Below, in pieces: positions 8,355-18,058 of a DNA stretch of 64,000 nucleotides (the first letter of the stretch is position 1; the number at the start of each line of letters is the position of its first letter). This stretch comes from Methylobacterium sp. 77. Its GTDB lineage: Bacteria > Pseudomonadota > Alphaproteobacteria > Rhizobiales > Beijerinckiaceae. Made by a program: the position numbers and the translations under genes. The notes below the pieces were generated by a model. That model was not told the DNA's origin, made no database searches, and was given only the letters and a program-made list of their open reading frames with translations. Location of the stretch: positions 1,582,011 to 1,646,010 of the forward strand of contig NZ_KB910516.1 of the NCBI RefSeq assembly GCF_000372825.1, given 5' to 3'.

Positions 8355-10226
8355 ATGGCGGGACGGATCGAGGATTACGCGCTGGTCGGCGATGGCCGTA
8401 CCGCTGCGCTCATCGGGCGGGACGGCAGCATCGACTGGATGTGCTGGCCCCGCTTCGATTCCGCCGCCTGCTTCGCCGCTCTCCTCGGCACCGAGGAACA
8501 CGGGTTCTGGAAACTGTCCCCGGCGGAGAGCGATGCCACGGTCTCGCGCCGCTACCGCGACGGCAGCCTCGTCCTCGAGACGCGCTACGTCACCTCCGGC
8601 GGCGAGGTGAAGGTGATCGACTACATGCCGGCCAATGACGGTTCGCACATGGTGCGGATCGTCGAGGGCGTCTCCGGCTCGGTCGACATGCGCATGGTGC
8701 TGGCCGTGCGCTTCGATTACGGGCTCGCGGTGCCCTGGGTCTCGCACAACGAACTCGGCGACCTGCGCGCGATCTCCGGTCCTCACAAGGTGGTGCTGCG
8801 CACCCGTGCCCCCCTCGACGGGATCGGCCAGACCACGGTCTCCGAATTCGCCGTGGCGGAGGGCGAGAGCATGGCCTTCAGCCTCAGCTACGGCCCCTCC
8901 CACGAGGACGACCCGCCGCCGATCCAGCCGCGCAAGGTGTTGTTCGAGACCGACCGCTACTGGCGCGACTGGTCGAGCCGCTGCGCCTCCGGCACGCCCT
9001 GGGACGCCATTCTCAAGCGCTCGCTCCTGACGCTGAAGGCACTGATCTACGCGCCCACCGGCGGGATCGTCGCCGCGCCCACGACCTCGCTGCCCGAACA
9101 ACTCGGCGGGGTGCGCAACTGGGATTACCGCTTCTGCTGGCTGCGCGATTCCACCTTCACGCTCATCGCGCTGATGGATGGCGGTTTCCTCGACGAGGCG
9201 CGGGCCTGGCGCGACTGGCTGGTGCGGGCGGTGGCCGGCAATCCGGAACAGGCCCACATCCTCTACGGCATCGCCGGGGAGAGGCTGCTGCCCGAGATCG
9301 AGCTCGACTGGCTTCCTGGCTACGAGAATTCGAAGCCGGTGCGCATCGGCAACGCGGCGGTCGACCAGTTCCAGCTCGACGTCTACGGCGAGATCTTCGA
9401 CGCCCTCTATCAGGCTCGCCAGCGCGGGCTTCTCGGCGATGCCGATGGCTGGCGCGTCGGCCTCGCTTTGCTGGAGCATCTCGAGAAGGTCTGGAGCGAG
9501 CCCGACGAGGGCATCTGGGAGGTGCGCGGCGGGCGTCGCCACTTCGTCCATTCGAAGGTCATGGCCTGGGTCGCCTTCGACCGGGCGATCCGCTCCTTCG
9601 AGATGGGCGACGGCCCGCCCGCGCCGGTGGATCGCTGGCGCGCGATCCGCGACCACATCCACGAGGAGGTCTGCGAGAAGGGCTTCAACACCGAGCTGAA
9701 CAGCTTCGTCCAGTATTACGGCGCGAAGACCCTCGATGCGAGCCTGCTCCTCATCGCGCATATGGGCTTCCTGCCCCAGGACGACCCGCGCGTCGTCGGC
9801 ACGGTGGAGGCCATCGGCAAACACCTGATGCGCGACGGCTTCGTGCTGCGCTACGACACCGAGGATCACAATACCGATGGGCTGCCCGGCGGCGAAGGGG
9901 CTTTCCTGCCCTGTAGCTTCTGGTACGCCGACAACCTGATCGGTCTCGGCCGGTGCCGCGAGGCGCGGGAGCTGATCGAGCGCCTGATCGGCGTTTGCAA
10001 CGATCTCGGGCTCGTGGCCGAGGAATACGACGTGGAAGCCAAACGCCTGGTCGGCAATTTCCCTCAGGCGTTCAGCCACGTCACGCTGGTGAACACGATA
10101 CTGAACTACAGCCGCGCCAACGGGCCGGCGCGGGAGCGCAGCGGGAAATCCGCTCTCGCCCGGGCCACCTCCCCCAACCAGGGGGACGGCGCAGACCTAC
10201 AGGACGCCGCGGCGCAGCACAGCTGA
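8355..10226 (+). CDS. Glycoside hydrolase family 15 protein (glucoamylase/trehalase type)
   Basis: About 623 residues with the two-part layout of bacterial GH15 enzymes. An N-terminal beta-sandwich begins IEDYALVGDGRTAALIGRDG and SIDWMCWPRFDS. The (alpha/alpha)6 catalytic barrel follows, containing GGVRNWDYRFCWLRDSTFTL and, later, DTEDHNTDGLPGGEGAFLPC. Members hydrolyse alpha-glucosides, and several short-chain bacterial ones are trehalases, so substrate is uncertain. There is no signal peptide, which suggests a cytosolic enzyme. In-frame starts also exist at 8340 (GTG) and 8349 (ATG). It sits 37 bp upstream of tkt on the same strand, linking it to sugar metabolism. Confidence 0.85.
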   Translation: MAGRIEDYALVGDGRTAALIGRDGSIDWMCWPRFDSAACFAALLGTEEHGFWKLSPAESDATVSRRYRDGSLVLETRYVTSGGEVKVIDYMPANDGSHMVRIVEGVSGSVDMRMVLAVRFDYGLAVPWVSHNELGDLRAISGPHKVVLRTRAPLDGIGQTTVSEFAVAEGESMAFSLSYGPSHEDDPPPIQPRKVLFETDRYWRDWSSRCASGTPWDAILKRSLLTLKALIYAPTGGIVAAPTTSLPEQLGGVRNWDYRFCWLRDSTFTLIALMDGGFLDEARAWRDWLVRAVAGNPEQAHILYGIAGERLLPEIELDWLPGYENSKPVRIGNAAVDQFQLDVYGEIFDALYQARQRGLLGDADGWRVGLALLEHLEKVWSEPDEGIWEVRGGRRHFVHSKVMAWVAFDRAIRSFEMGDGPPAPVDRWRAIRDHIHEEVCEKGFNTELNSFVQYYGAKTLDASLLLIAHMGFLPQDDPRVVGTVEAIGKHLMRDGFVLRYDTEDHNTDGLPGGEGAFLPCSFWYADNLIGLGRCREARELIERLIGVCNDLGLVAEEYDVEAKRLVGNFPQAFSHVTLVNTILNYSRANGPARERSGKSALARATSPNQGDGADLQDAAAQHS

Positions 10227-10263
10227 GCGCCGCAGGCCTCCCAGACAACAGGAAGACGAGACC

Positions 10264-12339
10264 ATGAGCGGAGCCGAGACCAAGCCGAAGGGCGAGCTGA
10301 GCGAGATCGACAAGCTCTCGATCGACACCCTGCGCACCCTGGCGATCGACGCGGTGCAGAAGGCGAATTCCGGCCATGCCGGCGCGCCGATGGCGCTGGC
10401 GCCCGTGGCCTACACCCTGTGGAACCGCTACCTGCGCTACGACCCGGCGCATCCGCACTGGCCCAACCGCGACCGTTTCGTGCTCTCGGCCGGCCATGCC
10501 TCGATGCTGCTCTACGGATTGCTGCATCTGGCCGGGGTCGCCCAGAGCGATGGCGGCAACGAGCCGGCGATCACCATCGACGACATCAAGAACTTCCGCC
10601 AGCTCGACAGCAAGACGCCGGGGCACCCGGAATATCACTTCACCACCGGCGTCGAGACCACCACCGGGCCGCTCGGCCAGGGAGTCGCGAACTCCGTCGG
10701 CATGGCGATGGGCGGCCGCTTCCTCGGCGAGACCGTGAACCGGCCCGACCTGCCGCTGTTCGACTTCAACGTCTACGCGATCTGCTCGGACGGCGACCTG
10801 ATGGAGGGCGTCGCCTCCGAGGCCGCCTCCATCGCCGGGCACCTGCGCCTGTCGAACCTGTGCTGGATCTACGACAACAACACCATCACCATCGAGGGGC
10901 ATACCGAGCTCGCCTTCTCGGAGGAGGTGGCGACGCGCTTCCTCGGCTACGGCTGGCAGGTGCTGAGGGTGGCCGACGCCAACGACGTCCATGCCATCTC
11001 CGGCGCCCTGGAAACCTTCCTCCAGTCCAGCGACCGGCCGACGCTCATCGTCGTCAATTCCATCATCGGCTTCGGCGCGCCGAGCAAGCAGAACACCTCG
11101 AAGGCCCATTCGGACGCGCTCGGCGTCGACGAGGTCAAGGGCGCCAAGCGCGCCTATGGCTGGCCGGAAGACGCCCAGTTCCTGGTACCCGACGGCGTGG
11201 TCGAGAATTTCCGCGCCGGCATCGGCCAGCGCGGCGCCGAGCTGTTCGCCACCTGGGAAGGCTTCATGGCCGAGGCCAAGGCCGCCGATCCGGCGCTGGC
11301 CGAGGAGGTCGACGCCCTGCTCTCGGGCCGGTTGCCCGAGGGCTGGGACAGGGACATCCCGGTCTTCGAGCCCGACGCCAAGGGCATGGCCACCCGCGAA
11401 TCCTCTGGCAAGGTCCTCAATGCCATCGCCAAGCACGTGCCCCACATGCTCGGCGGCTCGGCCGATCTGGCGCCCTCCAACAAGACCAAGCTCGAATTCG
11501 AGGGGGCCGGCACGCTCTCGCCGTTCGAGCCGGGCGGGCGCAATATCCATTTCGGCGTGCGCGAACACGCCATGGGGTCGATCGTCAACGGTCTCGGCCT
11601 CGTCGGCCTCCGGGCCTACGGCGCGACCTTCCTGGTCTTCGCCGATTACATGCGCCCGCCGATCCGCCTCGCCGCGCTGATGGAGCTGCCGGTCTTCCAC
11701 GTCTTCACGCACGATTCGATCGGCGTCGGCGAGGATGGCCCGACCCACCAGCCGGTGGAGCAGCTCCTGACGCTGCGCGCCATCCCCGGCCTCGTCACCC
11801 TGCGCCCGGCGGATGCCAACGAGGTCGCGGAATCCTACCGCGTCATCATGAGCCTGAAGGATCAGCCGGCGGTGCTGGCGCTGAGCCGCCAGCCGCTGCC
11901 GACCGTCGACCGCAGCAAATACGCCAGCGCGGCGGGCGTCGCGAAGGGCGCCTACGTCCTGGCCGACAGCGAGGGCACGCCCGAGGTCATCCTCATCGGC
12001 ACCGGCAGCGAGGTCCAGCTCTGCGTCTCGACCTACGAGACCCTGAAGGCGGAGGGCGTGAAGGCCCGCGTGGTCTCGATGCCGTCCTGGGATCTGTTCG
12101 AGCGTCAGGACGAGGCCTACCGGAACTCGGTGCTGCCGCCGGAGGTTCTCGCCCGGGTCGCCGTCGAGCAGGGCTCGGTGATCGGCTGGGACCGCTATGC
12201 CGGTTCCGCCGGCTCGATCATCGGCATGCACACGTTCGGGTCGTCCGCGCCGATCAAGGACCTGCAGACCAAGTTCGGCTTCACGCCGGAGAAGGTGCTG
12301 CAGGCGGCCCGCGACCAGATTGCGCGGCACAAGAACTAG
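10264..12339 (+). CDS. tkt: Transketolase
   Basis: A 691-residue thiamine-diphosphate enzyme that moves two-carbon ketol units between sugar phosphates in the pentose phosphate and Calvin-type pathways. The N-terminal part shows NSGHAGAPMALAPVAY, TTGPLGQGVANSVGMA and the ThDP motif GDGDLMEGVASEAA with CWIYDNN. The pyrimidine domain has GVREHAMGSIVNG and THDSIGVGEDGPTHQP. The C-terminal domain follows to residue 691. The ATG is preceded by AGGAAG at a good distance. It is the first gene of a tkt, tal-pgi, gnd, pgl block on the plus strand. Confidence 0.96.
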   Translation: MSGAETKPKGELSEIDKLSIDTLRTLAIDAVQKANSGHAGAPMALAPVAYTLWNRYLRYDPAHPHWPNRDRFVLSAGHASMLLYGLLHLAGVAQSDGGNEPAITIDDIKNFRQLDSKTPGHPEYHFTTGVETTTGPLGQGVANSVGMAMGGRFLGETVNRPDLPLFDFNVYAICSDGDLMEGVASEAASIAGHLRLSNLCWIYDNNTITIEGHTELAFSEEVATRFLGYGWQVLRVADANDVHAISGALETFLQSSDRPTLIVVNSIIGFGAPSKQNTSKAHSDALGVDEVKGAKRAYGWPEDAQFLVPDGVVENFRAGIGQRGAELFATWEGFMAEAKAADPALAEEVDALLSGRLPEGWDRDIPVFEPDAKGMATRESSGKVLNAIAKHVPHMLGGSADLAPSNKTKLEFEGAGTLSPFEPGGRNIHFGVREHAMGSIVNGLGLVGLRAYGATFLVFADYMRPPIRLAALMELPVFHVFTHDSIGVGEDGPTHQPVEQLLTLRAIPGLVTLRPADANEVAESYRVIMSLKDQPAVLALSRQPLPTVDRSKYASAAGVAKGAYVLADSEGTPEVILIGTGSEVQLCVSTYETLKAEGVKARVVSMPSWDLFERQDEAYRNSVLPPEVLARVAVEQGSVIGWDRYAGSAGSIIGMHTFGSSAPIKDLQTKFGFTPEKVLQAARDQIARHKN

Positions 12340-12511
12340 GCCTCGCGGGTTCATGAAGGGATGAGGTGGCCGGATCGTCCTGCCCGCCCCCTCATCCCTG
12401 ACGGCCTCCTCCGAAACCCTCCACGCGGGGATTTCGGGACGAGGTCCGAGCTTGGTGAGATGATGCCGCCTGTTCCCGTGCGGCACGACGACCACGACGA
12501 GGAGATTTCGC

Positions 12512-15364
12512 ATGAACCCGCTCAAGGCTCTCTTCCCGGAACAGGGCCAGGCCGTGTGGCTCGATTTCGTCGCCCGCGGCTTCATCGCGGATGGACGCCT
12601 CAAGGCGCTGGTGGACGAGGACGGCCTTCGGGGCGTGACCTCGAACCCGTCGATCTTCGAGAAGGCGATCGGCGATTCCTCGGAATACGACGCGGCGCTT
12701 AAGGCGGTGATGGATGCCGGCGACGCCCGCGTGATCGACCTCTACGAGGGCTGCGCCATCGCCGACATTCAGGCGGCGGCCGACGTGCTGCGCCCGGTCT
12801 ACGATGAGAGCGGCGGCGCCGACGGCTATGTCAGCCTCGAAGTCTCGCCGTATCTCGCCCTCGACACCGAGGAGACGCTCGACGAGGCCCGCCGCCTCCA
12901 CAAGACGGTGGCCCGCGACAACCTGATGGTGAAGGTGCCCGCCACCCCGGCCGGTATCCCCGCGATCCGGGCGCTGACCGCCGACGGCATCAGCATCAAC
13001 GTCACCCTGCTGTTCGGCCAGGATTCCTACGAGGAGGTGGCGCGCGCCTTCATCGCCGGCCTGGAGGAGTTCGGCGCCAAGGGCGGCGACGTCTCCAAGG
13101 TCGCCAGCGTCGCGAGCTTCTTCATCAGCCGCATCGACGTCGCCGTGGACAAGGCGCTGGACGCCAGGATCGCCGCCGCGAACGATCCCGACGAGAAGGC
13201 GGCGCTGGAAGCCCTCAAGGGCAAGGTCGCCATCGCCAACGCCAAGCTCGCCTACCAGCGCTACAAGCGCATCTTCGCCGAGCCGAAATGGCAGGCCCTG
13301 GCGGCGAAGGGCGCCAAGCCCCAGCGCCTGCTCTGGGCCTCCACGGGGACCAAGAACAAGGCCTATTCCGACGTGCTCTACGTCGAGGAGCTGATCGGCC
13401 GCGATACCGTCAACACCATGCCGCCGGCCACCATGGACGCGTTCCGCGACCACGGCACGGTCAAGCCCGCCATCGAGGAGAATGTCGGCGAGGCCGAGGC
13501 GGTGATGGCCCGCCTCGCCAAGGCCGGCATCGATATCGGCGCGGTGGCCAAGCAACTCGTGGACGAGGGCGTCCAGCTCTTCATTGATGCCGCCGACAAG
13601 CTCCTCGGCGCGGTAGCGGGCAAGCGCGCCGACTTCCTCGGCGCCAAGCTCGACGGCCAGACCCTGATCCTGGGCGATTCCATCGGCGCCGAGGCGAAGA
13701 AGGCCGTCGAATCCTGGCGCGCCTCCGGCGCGATCCGCCGCCTGTGGGCGCATGACAAGACGGTCTGGTCGAATGCCGACGAGGATCGCTGGCTCGGTTG
13801 GCTGCGCATCGTCGAGGACGAGCTCGCCCACGTCTCCGAGTACCAGGCCTTCGCCGAGGACATCCGCCAGACCGGCTTCTCCGACGTCGTCGTACTCGGC
13901 ATGGGCGGCTCCAGCCTCGGCCCGGAAGTGCTGGCCGAGACCTACGGCACCCGCGAGGGGTTCCCGCGCCTGCGCATCCTCGATTCCACCGACCCGGATC
14001 AGGTCCGCGCCACGGAAAGCGCGGTGAATCTCGAGACGACCCTGTTCATCGTCGCCTCGAAATCCGGCTCGACCCTCGAGCCGAACGTCTTCCGCGACTA
14101 TTTCCTCGGCCGGATGAAGGCCGTGGTCGGCGAGCGGGCCGGCGCGCATTTCGTCGCCGTCACCGATCCCGGCTCGGCCATGGAGGAAGCGGCCAAGGCC
14201 GATAATTTCCGGAAGATCTTCTACGGCGTGAAGCAGATCGGCGGGCGCTATTCCGTGCTCTCGGCTTTCGGGCTGGTGCCTGCGGCGGCCTCGGGCATCG
14301 ACGTGAAGGAGTTCCTCGACTCGGCGCGGACCATGGTCCGCTCCTGCGGCCCGGCCGTCCCGCCGGCCCAGAATCCCGGCGTGCTGCTCGGCACTGCCCT
14401 CGCCGCCGCCGCTCTCCATGCCGGTCGCGACAAGGTGACGTTCATCGCCTCGCCCGGCATCGACACGTTCGGCGCCTGGGCCGAACAGCTCATCGCCGAA
14501 TCCACCGGCAAGGACGGCAAGGGTCTGATTCCCATCGACGGCGAGCCGGTGGACGTGCCGGCGGTCTATGGCCACGACCGGTTCTTCGTCTACCTGCGCC
14601 TCGACAACCGGGCCGATGCCCGCCAGGACGAAGCCGTGCGCAGCCTCGAACGCGAGGGGCACCCCGTCGCCCACATCATCCTCGCCAACGAGGAGCAGCT
14701 GCCGCAGGAATTCTTCCGCTTCGAGATGGCGACCGCCGTCGCCGGGGCACTGCTCGGGATCAATCCGTTCGACCAGCCCGACGTCGAGGCGAGCAAGATC
14801 GAGACGAAGAAGCTGTTCGATGCCGCCGAGAAGAGCGGTTCGCTGCCCGGCGAGACGCCGCTCTTCTCCGACGACACCATCGCCCTCTACGCCGACCCGG
14901 CCAATGCCGAAGCGTTGCCGCAGACGGCGGAAGGCTTCGAGGCGGCGCTCGCCGCCCATCTCGGCCGGATCAAGGACGGCGATTACGCGGCGCTTCTCGC
15001 CTACGTCGCCCGCAACGAGGCCCATCACGCCATCCTGCAGGAAGCGCGCATCGCCCTGCGCGACAAGCGCAAGGTGGCGACCTGCCTCGAATTCGGGCCG
15101 CGCTTCCTCCACTCCACAGGCCAAGCCTACAAGGGCGGACCGGATACCGGCGTGTTCCTCCAGATCACGGCCGACCCGTCGGAGGATCTCTCCATCCCCG
15201 GCCGTGCCCTCGGCTTCGGCACGGTGGTGGCGGCGCAGGCGCGCGGCGATTTCGCGGTGCTGGCCGAGCGCGGTCGCCGGGCGCTGCGCGTCCACATCAA
15301 GGGCGGCGATGTCGAGGCGGGGCTGAAGCGCATCGCCGCGGCGATCAAGGCGGCGGTGGCGTGA
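12512..15364 (+). CDS. tal-pgi: Bifunctional transaldolase / glucose-6-phosphate isomerase
   Basis: A 950-residue fusion. Residues 1 to about 370 are transaldolase: GLRGVTSNPSIFEKAI, MVKVPATPAGIPAIRAL, and a probable Schiff-base lysine in RLLWASTGTKNKAYSD. Residues from about 400 on are a phosphoglucose isomerase with SIS-type motifs VVLGMGGSSLGPEVLAE and FIVASKSGSTLEPNVF. The two activities link fructose-6-P to the pentose phosphate cycle and to glucose-6-P. The ATG follows GAGGAG. Such fusions are known in some alphaproteobacteria. The reading frame is uninterrupted through the junction, so this is a true fusion rather than two overlapping genes. Confidence 0.95.
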   Translation: MNPLKALFPEQGQAVWLDFVARGFIADGRLKALVDEDGLRGVTSNPSIFEKAIGDSSEYDAALKAVMDAGDARVIDLYEGCAIADIQAAADVLRPVYDESGGADGYVSLEVSPYLALDTEETLDEARRLHKTVARDNLMVKVPATPAGIPAIRALTADGISINVTLLFGQDSYEEVARAFIAGLEEFGAKGGDVSKVASVASFFISRIDVAVDKALDARIAAANDPDEKAALEALKGKVAIANAKLAYQRYKRIFAEPKWQALAAKGAKPQRLLWASTGTKNKAYSDVLYVEELIGRDTVNTMPPATMDAFRDHGTVKPAIEENVGEAEAVMARLAKAGIDIGAVAKQLVDEGVQLFIDAADKLLGAVAGKRADFLGAKLDGQTLILGDSIGAEAKKAVESWRASGAIRRLWAHDKTVWSNADEDRWLGWLRIVEDELAHVSEYQAFAEDIRQTGFSDVVVLGMGGSSLGPEVLAETYGTREGFPRLRILDSTDPDQVRATESAVNLETTLFIVASKSGSTLEPNVFRDYFLGRMKAVVGERAGAHFVAVTDPGSAMEEAAKADNFRKIFYGVKQIGGRYSVLSAFGLVPAAASGIDVKEFLDSARTMVRSCGPAVPPAQNPGVLLGTALAAAALHAGRDKVTFIASPGIDTFGAWAEQLIAESTGKDGKGLIPIDGEPVDVPAVYGHDRFFVYLRLDNRADARQDEAVRSLEREGHPVAHIILANEEQLPQEFFRFEMATAVAGALLGINPFDQPDVEASKIETKKLFDAAEKSGSLPGETPLFSDDTIALYADPANAEALPQTAEGFEAALAAHLGRIKDGDYAALLAYVARNEAHHAILQEARIALRDKRKVATCLEFGPRFLHSTGQAYKGGPDTGVFLQITADPSEDLSIPGRALGFGTVVAAQARGDFAVLAERGRRALRVHIKGGDVEAGLKRIAAAIKAAVA

Positions 15365-15437
15365 GCACGGTCGCGTGATGCGGCCCGCTGGGTCATTCCA
15401 GCCCGTCACCTCACCCCGAGATATGCCGCCGTTGTGC

Positions 15438-15463
15438 GCCTCGAAGGAAGACTCCTTCGAGGC
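15438..15463. repeat. Inverted repeat between tal-pgi and gnd
   Basis: GCCTCGAAGGA and TCCTTCGAGGC form a perfect 11-bp inverted repeat around the 4-nt loop AGAC. It lies in a 194-bp gap. There is no clear T-run, so it may be a dispersed intergenic repeat or an mRNA processing/stability hairpin rather than a simple terminator. Confidence 0.6.
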
Positions 15464-15558
15464 CTCCGCCGCGCTGCGGAGCCTCGGAATGAGGTGGGTC
15501 GATAGGACGACGGATCGGTGCCCGGGCTGACGACGCCCCCTCGAAAGGAAATCCCCCA

Positions 15559-16533
15559 ATGCAACTCGGCATGATCGGCCTCGGCCGGATGGGCGGCAAC
15601 ATCGTCCGCCGGCTCCTGCGGGACGGCCATACGGCGGTGGTGTTCGACCAGAATCCCGAGGCGGTGGCGAGCCTCGTCGCCGAGGGCGCGGTCGGCGCGG
15701 CGAGCCTCGAAGAGTTCGTCTCCAAGCTCGACGCTCCCCGCGCAGCCTGGGTGATGCTGCCGGCGGGTGCGATCACCGAGGCCACGGTGACGACGCTCGG
15801 CGATCTGCTGGCCTCCGACGACTGCATCATCGACGGCGGCAATTCCTTCTACAAGGACGACATTCGCCGCGCCGCCGCCTTGAAGCCGAAGGGCATCCAT
15901 TACGTCGATGTCGGCACGTCGGGCGGCGTCTGGGGCCTGGAGCGCGGCTATTGCATGATGATCGGCGGCAGCACCGCCGCCCTCGACCGGCTCGACCCGA
16001 TCTTCAAGACGCTGGCTCCGGGCGCCGGCACGATCTCGAAGACGCCCGGCCGCGAAGGCCGCGATGAGCGCGCCGAGCAGGGCTACATCCATGCCGGACC
16101 GAGCGGCGCCGGGCATTTCGTCAAGATGGTCCATAACGGCATCGAATACGGGCTGATGCAGGCCTATGCCGAGGGGTTCGACATCCTGAAACACGCCAAT
16201 TCGAAGGACTTGGCCGAGGATCAGCGCTTCGACCTCAACATCGGCGACATCGCCGAGGTGTGGCGGCGCGGCAGCGTGGTCTCGTCCTGGCTCCTCGACC
16301 TCACGGCGGGGGCGCTCGCAGGCGACGAATCGCTGGAAGGTTTTTCCGGCTTCGTCGCCGATTCCGGCGAGGGGCGCTGGACGCTCAATGCGGCCATCGA
16401 GGAATCGGTGCCGGCCAACGTCCTCTCGGCCGCTCTCTACGCCCGCTTCCGCTCGCGGGAGGATGCCTCCTACGCGGACAAGCTGCTCTCGGCCATGCGC
16501 AAGGGTTTCGGCGGACATGTCGAGCCGAAATAG
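15559..16533 (+). CDS. gnd: 6-phosphogluconate dehydrogenase, short (324-residue) decarboxylating type
   Basis: Oxidative decarboxylation of 6-phosphogluconate to ribulose-5-phosphate. The N-terminal Rossmann motif is [20 protein letters not shown]. Family motifs follow: [48 protein letters not shown] and the C-terminal [17 protein letters not shown]. At 324 residues it is the short GndA/YqeC-like form, which often uses NAD, not the roughly 470-residue NADP enzyme. Coenzyme use is inferred from the family. AGGAAA precedes the ATG. pgl follows 48 bp downstream. Confidence 0.93.
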   Translation: MQLGMIGLGRMGGNIVRRLLRDGHTAVVFDQNPEAVASLVAEGAVGAASLEEFVSKLDAPRAAWVMLPAGAITEATVTTLGDLLASDDCIIDGGNSFYKDDIRRAAALKPKGIHYVDVGTSGGVWGLERGYCMMIGGSTAALDRLDPIFKTLAPGAGTISKTPGREGRDERAEQGYIHAGPSGAGHFVKMVHNGIEYGLMQAYAEGFDILKHANSKDLAEDQRFDLNIGDIAEVWRRGSVVSSWLLDLTAGALAGDESLEGFSGFVADSGEGRWTLNAAIEESVPANVLSAALYARFRSREDASYADKLLSAMRKGFGGHVEPK

Positions 16534-16581
16534 CCCGCCGGAGAGCCGTTTCAGGAACGAGCAAGGAGACCGAGCCGCCTC

Positions 16582-17313
16582 ATGATCCCGCTACCGAACA
16601 ATTCGGAACTCTTCCCCGATGGCGAGAGCGTCGCCCGCGCGGCGGCCGACCGGCTGGTGGCTCTCTGTGCCGAGAGCAAGCAGGAGCGCATCGCAGTCTG
16701 CCTCTCGGGCGGCTCTACCCCCAAACGCCTCTACGCGCTGCTGGCCGGGCCCGATTACGTCGGGTCTCTCCCCTGGGACCGCCTGCACTGGTTCTTCGGC
16801 GACGACCGGTTCGTGCCCTGGACCGACCCGTTGAGCAACGTGCACATGGCCCGGACAGCCTTCGGCGACGCGCCGATCCCCGAGGACCACTGGCATTGTA
16901 TTCCCGCCGACGGCACGCTGGAGGAGGCGGCCACCGCCTATGCCGCGACCCTGCGCGATGTCTACGGCGCGGACCGTCTCGACCCCGCCCGCCCGCTCTT
17001 CGACCTCGTCCTCCTCGGCCTCGGTGAGGACGGGCACACCGCCTCTTTGTTTCCGGGGAAGCCGGGGCTCGACGAGCGCGAGGCCTGGGTCGCGCCGGTC
17101 CCCGAGTCCGGGCTTGACCCGTTCGTGCCGCGCATCACCCTCACCTTCCCGGCCCTCGCCTCGTCGCGCCGGCTTCTCGTGCTGGTGACGGGAGCGGGCA
17201 AGCGCGAACCCCTCACCCGTATCGCCAACGGCGAGGACCTGCCCGCGCGCCGCATCTCCAGCGTCGGCGACCTGACATGGCTGCTCGACCGCGCGGCCGC
17301 AGATTTCGGGTGA
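16582..17313 (+). CDS. pgl: 6-phosphogluconolactonase
   Basis: A 243-residue cytosolic lactonase that hydrolyses 6-phosphogluconolactone, the step before gnd. Motifs are AVCLSGGSTPKRLYALL, WFFGDDRFVPWTDPLSN, LVLLGLGEDGHTASLFPG and the C-terminal LLVLVTGAGKR. Length is normal for the SugarP_isomerase/DevB-type Pgl family. AAGGAG precedes the ATG by about 15 nt. It closes the pentose phosphate block. No zwf is present in the window. Confidence 0.93.
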   Translation: MIPLPNNSELFPDGESVARAAADRLVALCAESKQERIAVCLSGGSTPKRLYALLAGPDYVGSLPWDRLHWFFGDDRFVPWTDPLSNVHMARTAFGDAPIPEDHWHCIPADGTLEEAATAYAATLRDVYGADRLDPARPLFDLVLLGLGEDGHTASLFPGKPGLDEREAWVAPVPESGLDPFVPRITLTFPALASSRRLLVLVTGAGKREPLTRIANGEDLPARRISSVGDLTWLLDRAAADFG

Positions 17314-17400
17314 GATCGCGCAAAGCCGTCTCACGAAACCTTTCAGGTGAGCGAGGGCCCGCTGGCGCGATGACCCCTTGGCAGCCTCGCATGTCGAGCC

Positions 17401-17418
17401 TACGTTACATGTAACGTA
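17401..17418. promoter_or_regulatory. 18-bp perfect palindrome upstream of the toxin-antitoxin pair
   Basis: TACGTTACATGTAACGTA is its own reverse complement. It ends 17 bp before the GTG start of the antitoxin, overlapping where a promoter or operator is expected. Autoregulation by the antitoxin or the complex is typical of such modules; that this palindrome is the operator is inferred. Confidence 0.65.
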
Positions 17419-17435
17419 ATCGGAAAGGGTTCGTC

Positions 17436-17660
17436 GTGTCCGTATCCGTCGGTGAGCGCGTACGAAAGCGGCGTGCCGCGCTCCGGGCAGCCGGCTTGCG
17501 ACCGGTCCAGATTTGGGTGCCCGATACACGAAGGGCGGGCTTTGCCGAAGAATGCGGGCGGCAGGCCGGTATCGTGGCGGCGGCGGACGCGGCGGACCGG
17601 GAGCTGGATGCCTTCCTGGATGCCGCGCTCCTCGATATGCTCCCCGAACGCGAGGCATGA
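17436..17660 (+). CDS. MazE-like antitoxin (DUF3018 type)
   Basis: A 74-residue protein beginning with GTG 8 bp after a GGAAAGGG ribosome-binding sequence. The N terminus RVRKRRAALRAAGLRPVQIW is a basic motif typical of DUF3018 antitoxins paired with PemK/MazF toxins. The C-terminal half is acidic and helical (AADAADRELDAFLDAALL), suitable for toxin binding. Its stop overlaps the start of the toxin by four bases (ATGA), and an 18-bp palindrome lies upstream. Confidence 0.82.
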   Translation: MSVSVGERVRKRRAALRAAGLRPVQIWVPDTRRAGFAEECGRQAGIVAAADAADRELDAFLDAALLDMLPEREA

Positions 17661-17980
17661 AGCGGGGCGATCTCGTCACCATCGCCATGCCCGGCGATTT
17701 CGGCAAACCTCGCCCGGCGCTCGTCATTCAATCGGACGTCTTTCACCAGACCGGCACGGTGACGGTCCTGCTGATATCCGGCACGCTGGTCGATGCTCCC
17801 CTGATCCGGACGACGATCGAGCCGACGCCGGCCAATGGCTTGAAGAAACGCTCGCAGGTCATGGTGGACAAAGCCATGTCCGTGAAGCGCGAGAAAATCG
17901 GCGGGACGATCGGCCATCTCGATGCCGAGACGATGCTGGCGGTGACGCGTGCGCTGGCCGTGTTCTTCGCCATAGCCTGA
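17657..17980 (+). CDS. MazF/PemK-family mRNA interferase toxin
   Basis: A 107-residue toxin of the PemK/MazF type, expected to cleave mRNA and arrest growth when free of antitoxin. The N terminus MKRGDLVTIAMPGDFGKPRP and ALVIQSDVF match the family core. SQVMVDKAMSVKREKIG and the C-terminal GHLDAETMLAVTRALAVFF are also typical. The ATG lies inside the ATGA overlap with the antitoxin; a longer frame from 17513 only shadows the antitoxin gene. Confidence 0.88.
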   Translation: MKRGDLVTIAMPGDFGKPRPALVIQSDVFHQTGTVTVLLISGTLVDAPLIRTTIEPTPANGLKKRSQVMVDKAMSVKREKIGGTIGHLDAETMLAVTRALAVFFAIA

Positions 17981-18058
17981 GCGCGGTTCATCTCACCGCC
18001 GGTCAGGGCGATGTCCGCTCCTGCGCGTTCGGCACAAGACTCGTCCAGGGATCGACCG

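Noticed and set aside
12392..15559. A 1055-codon open frame antisense to tal-pgi
   Set aside because: It has no domain similarity and a GC-driven composition; the plus-strand fusion accounts for the conservation.
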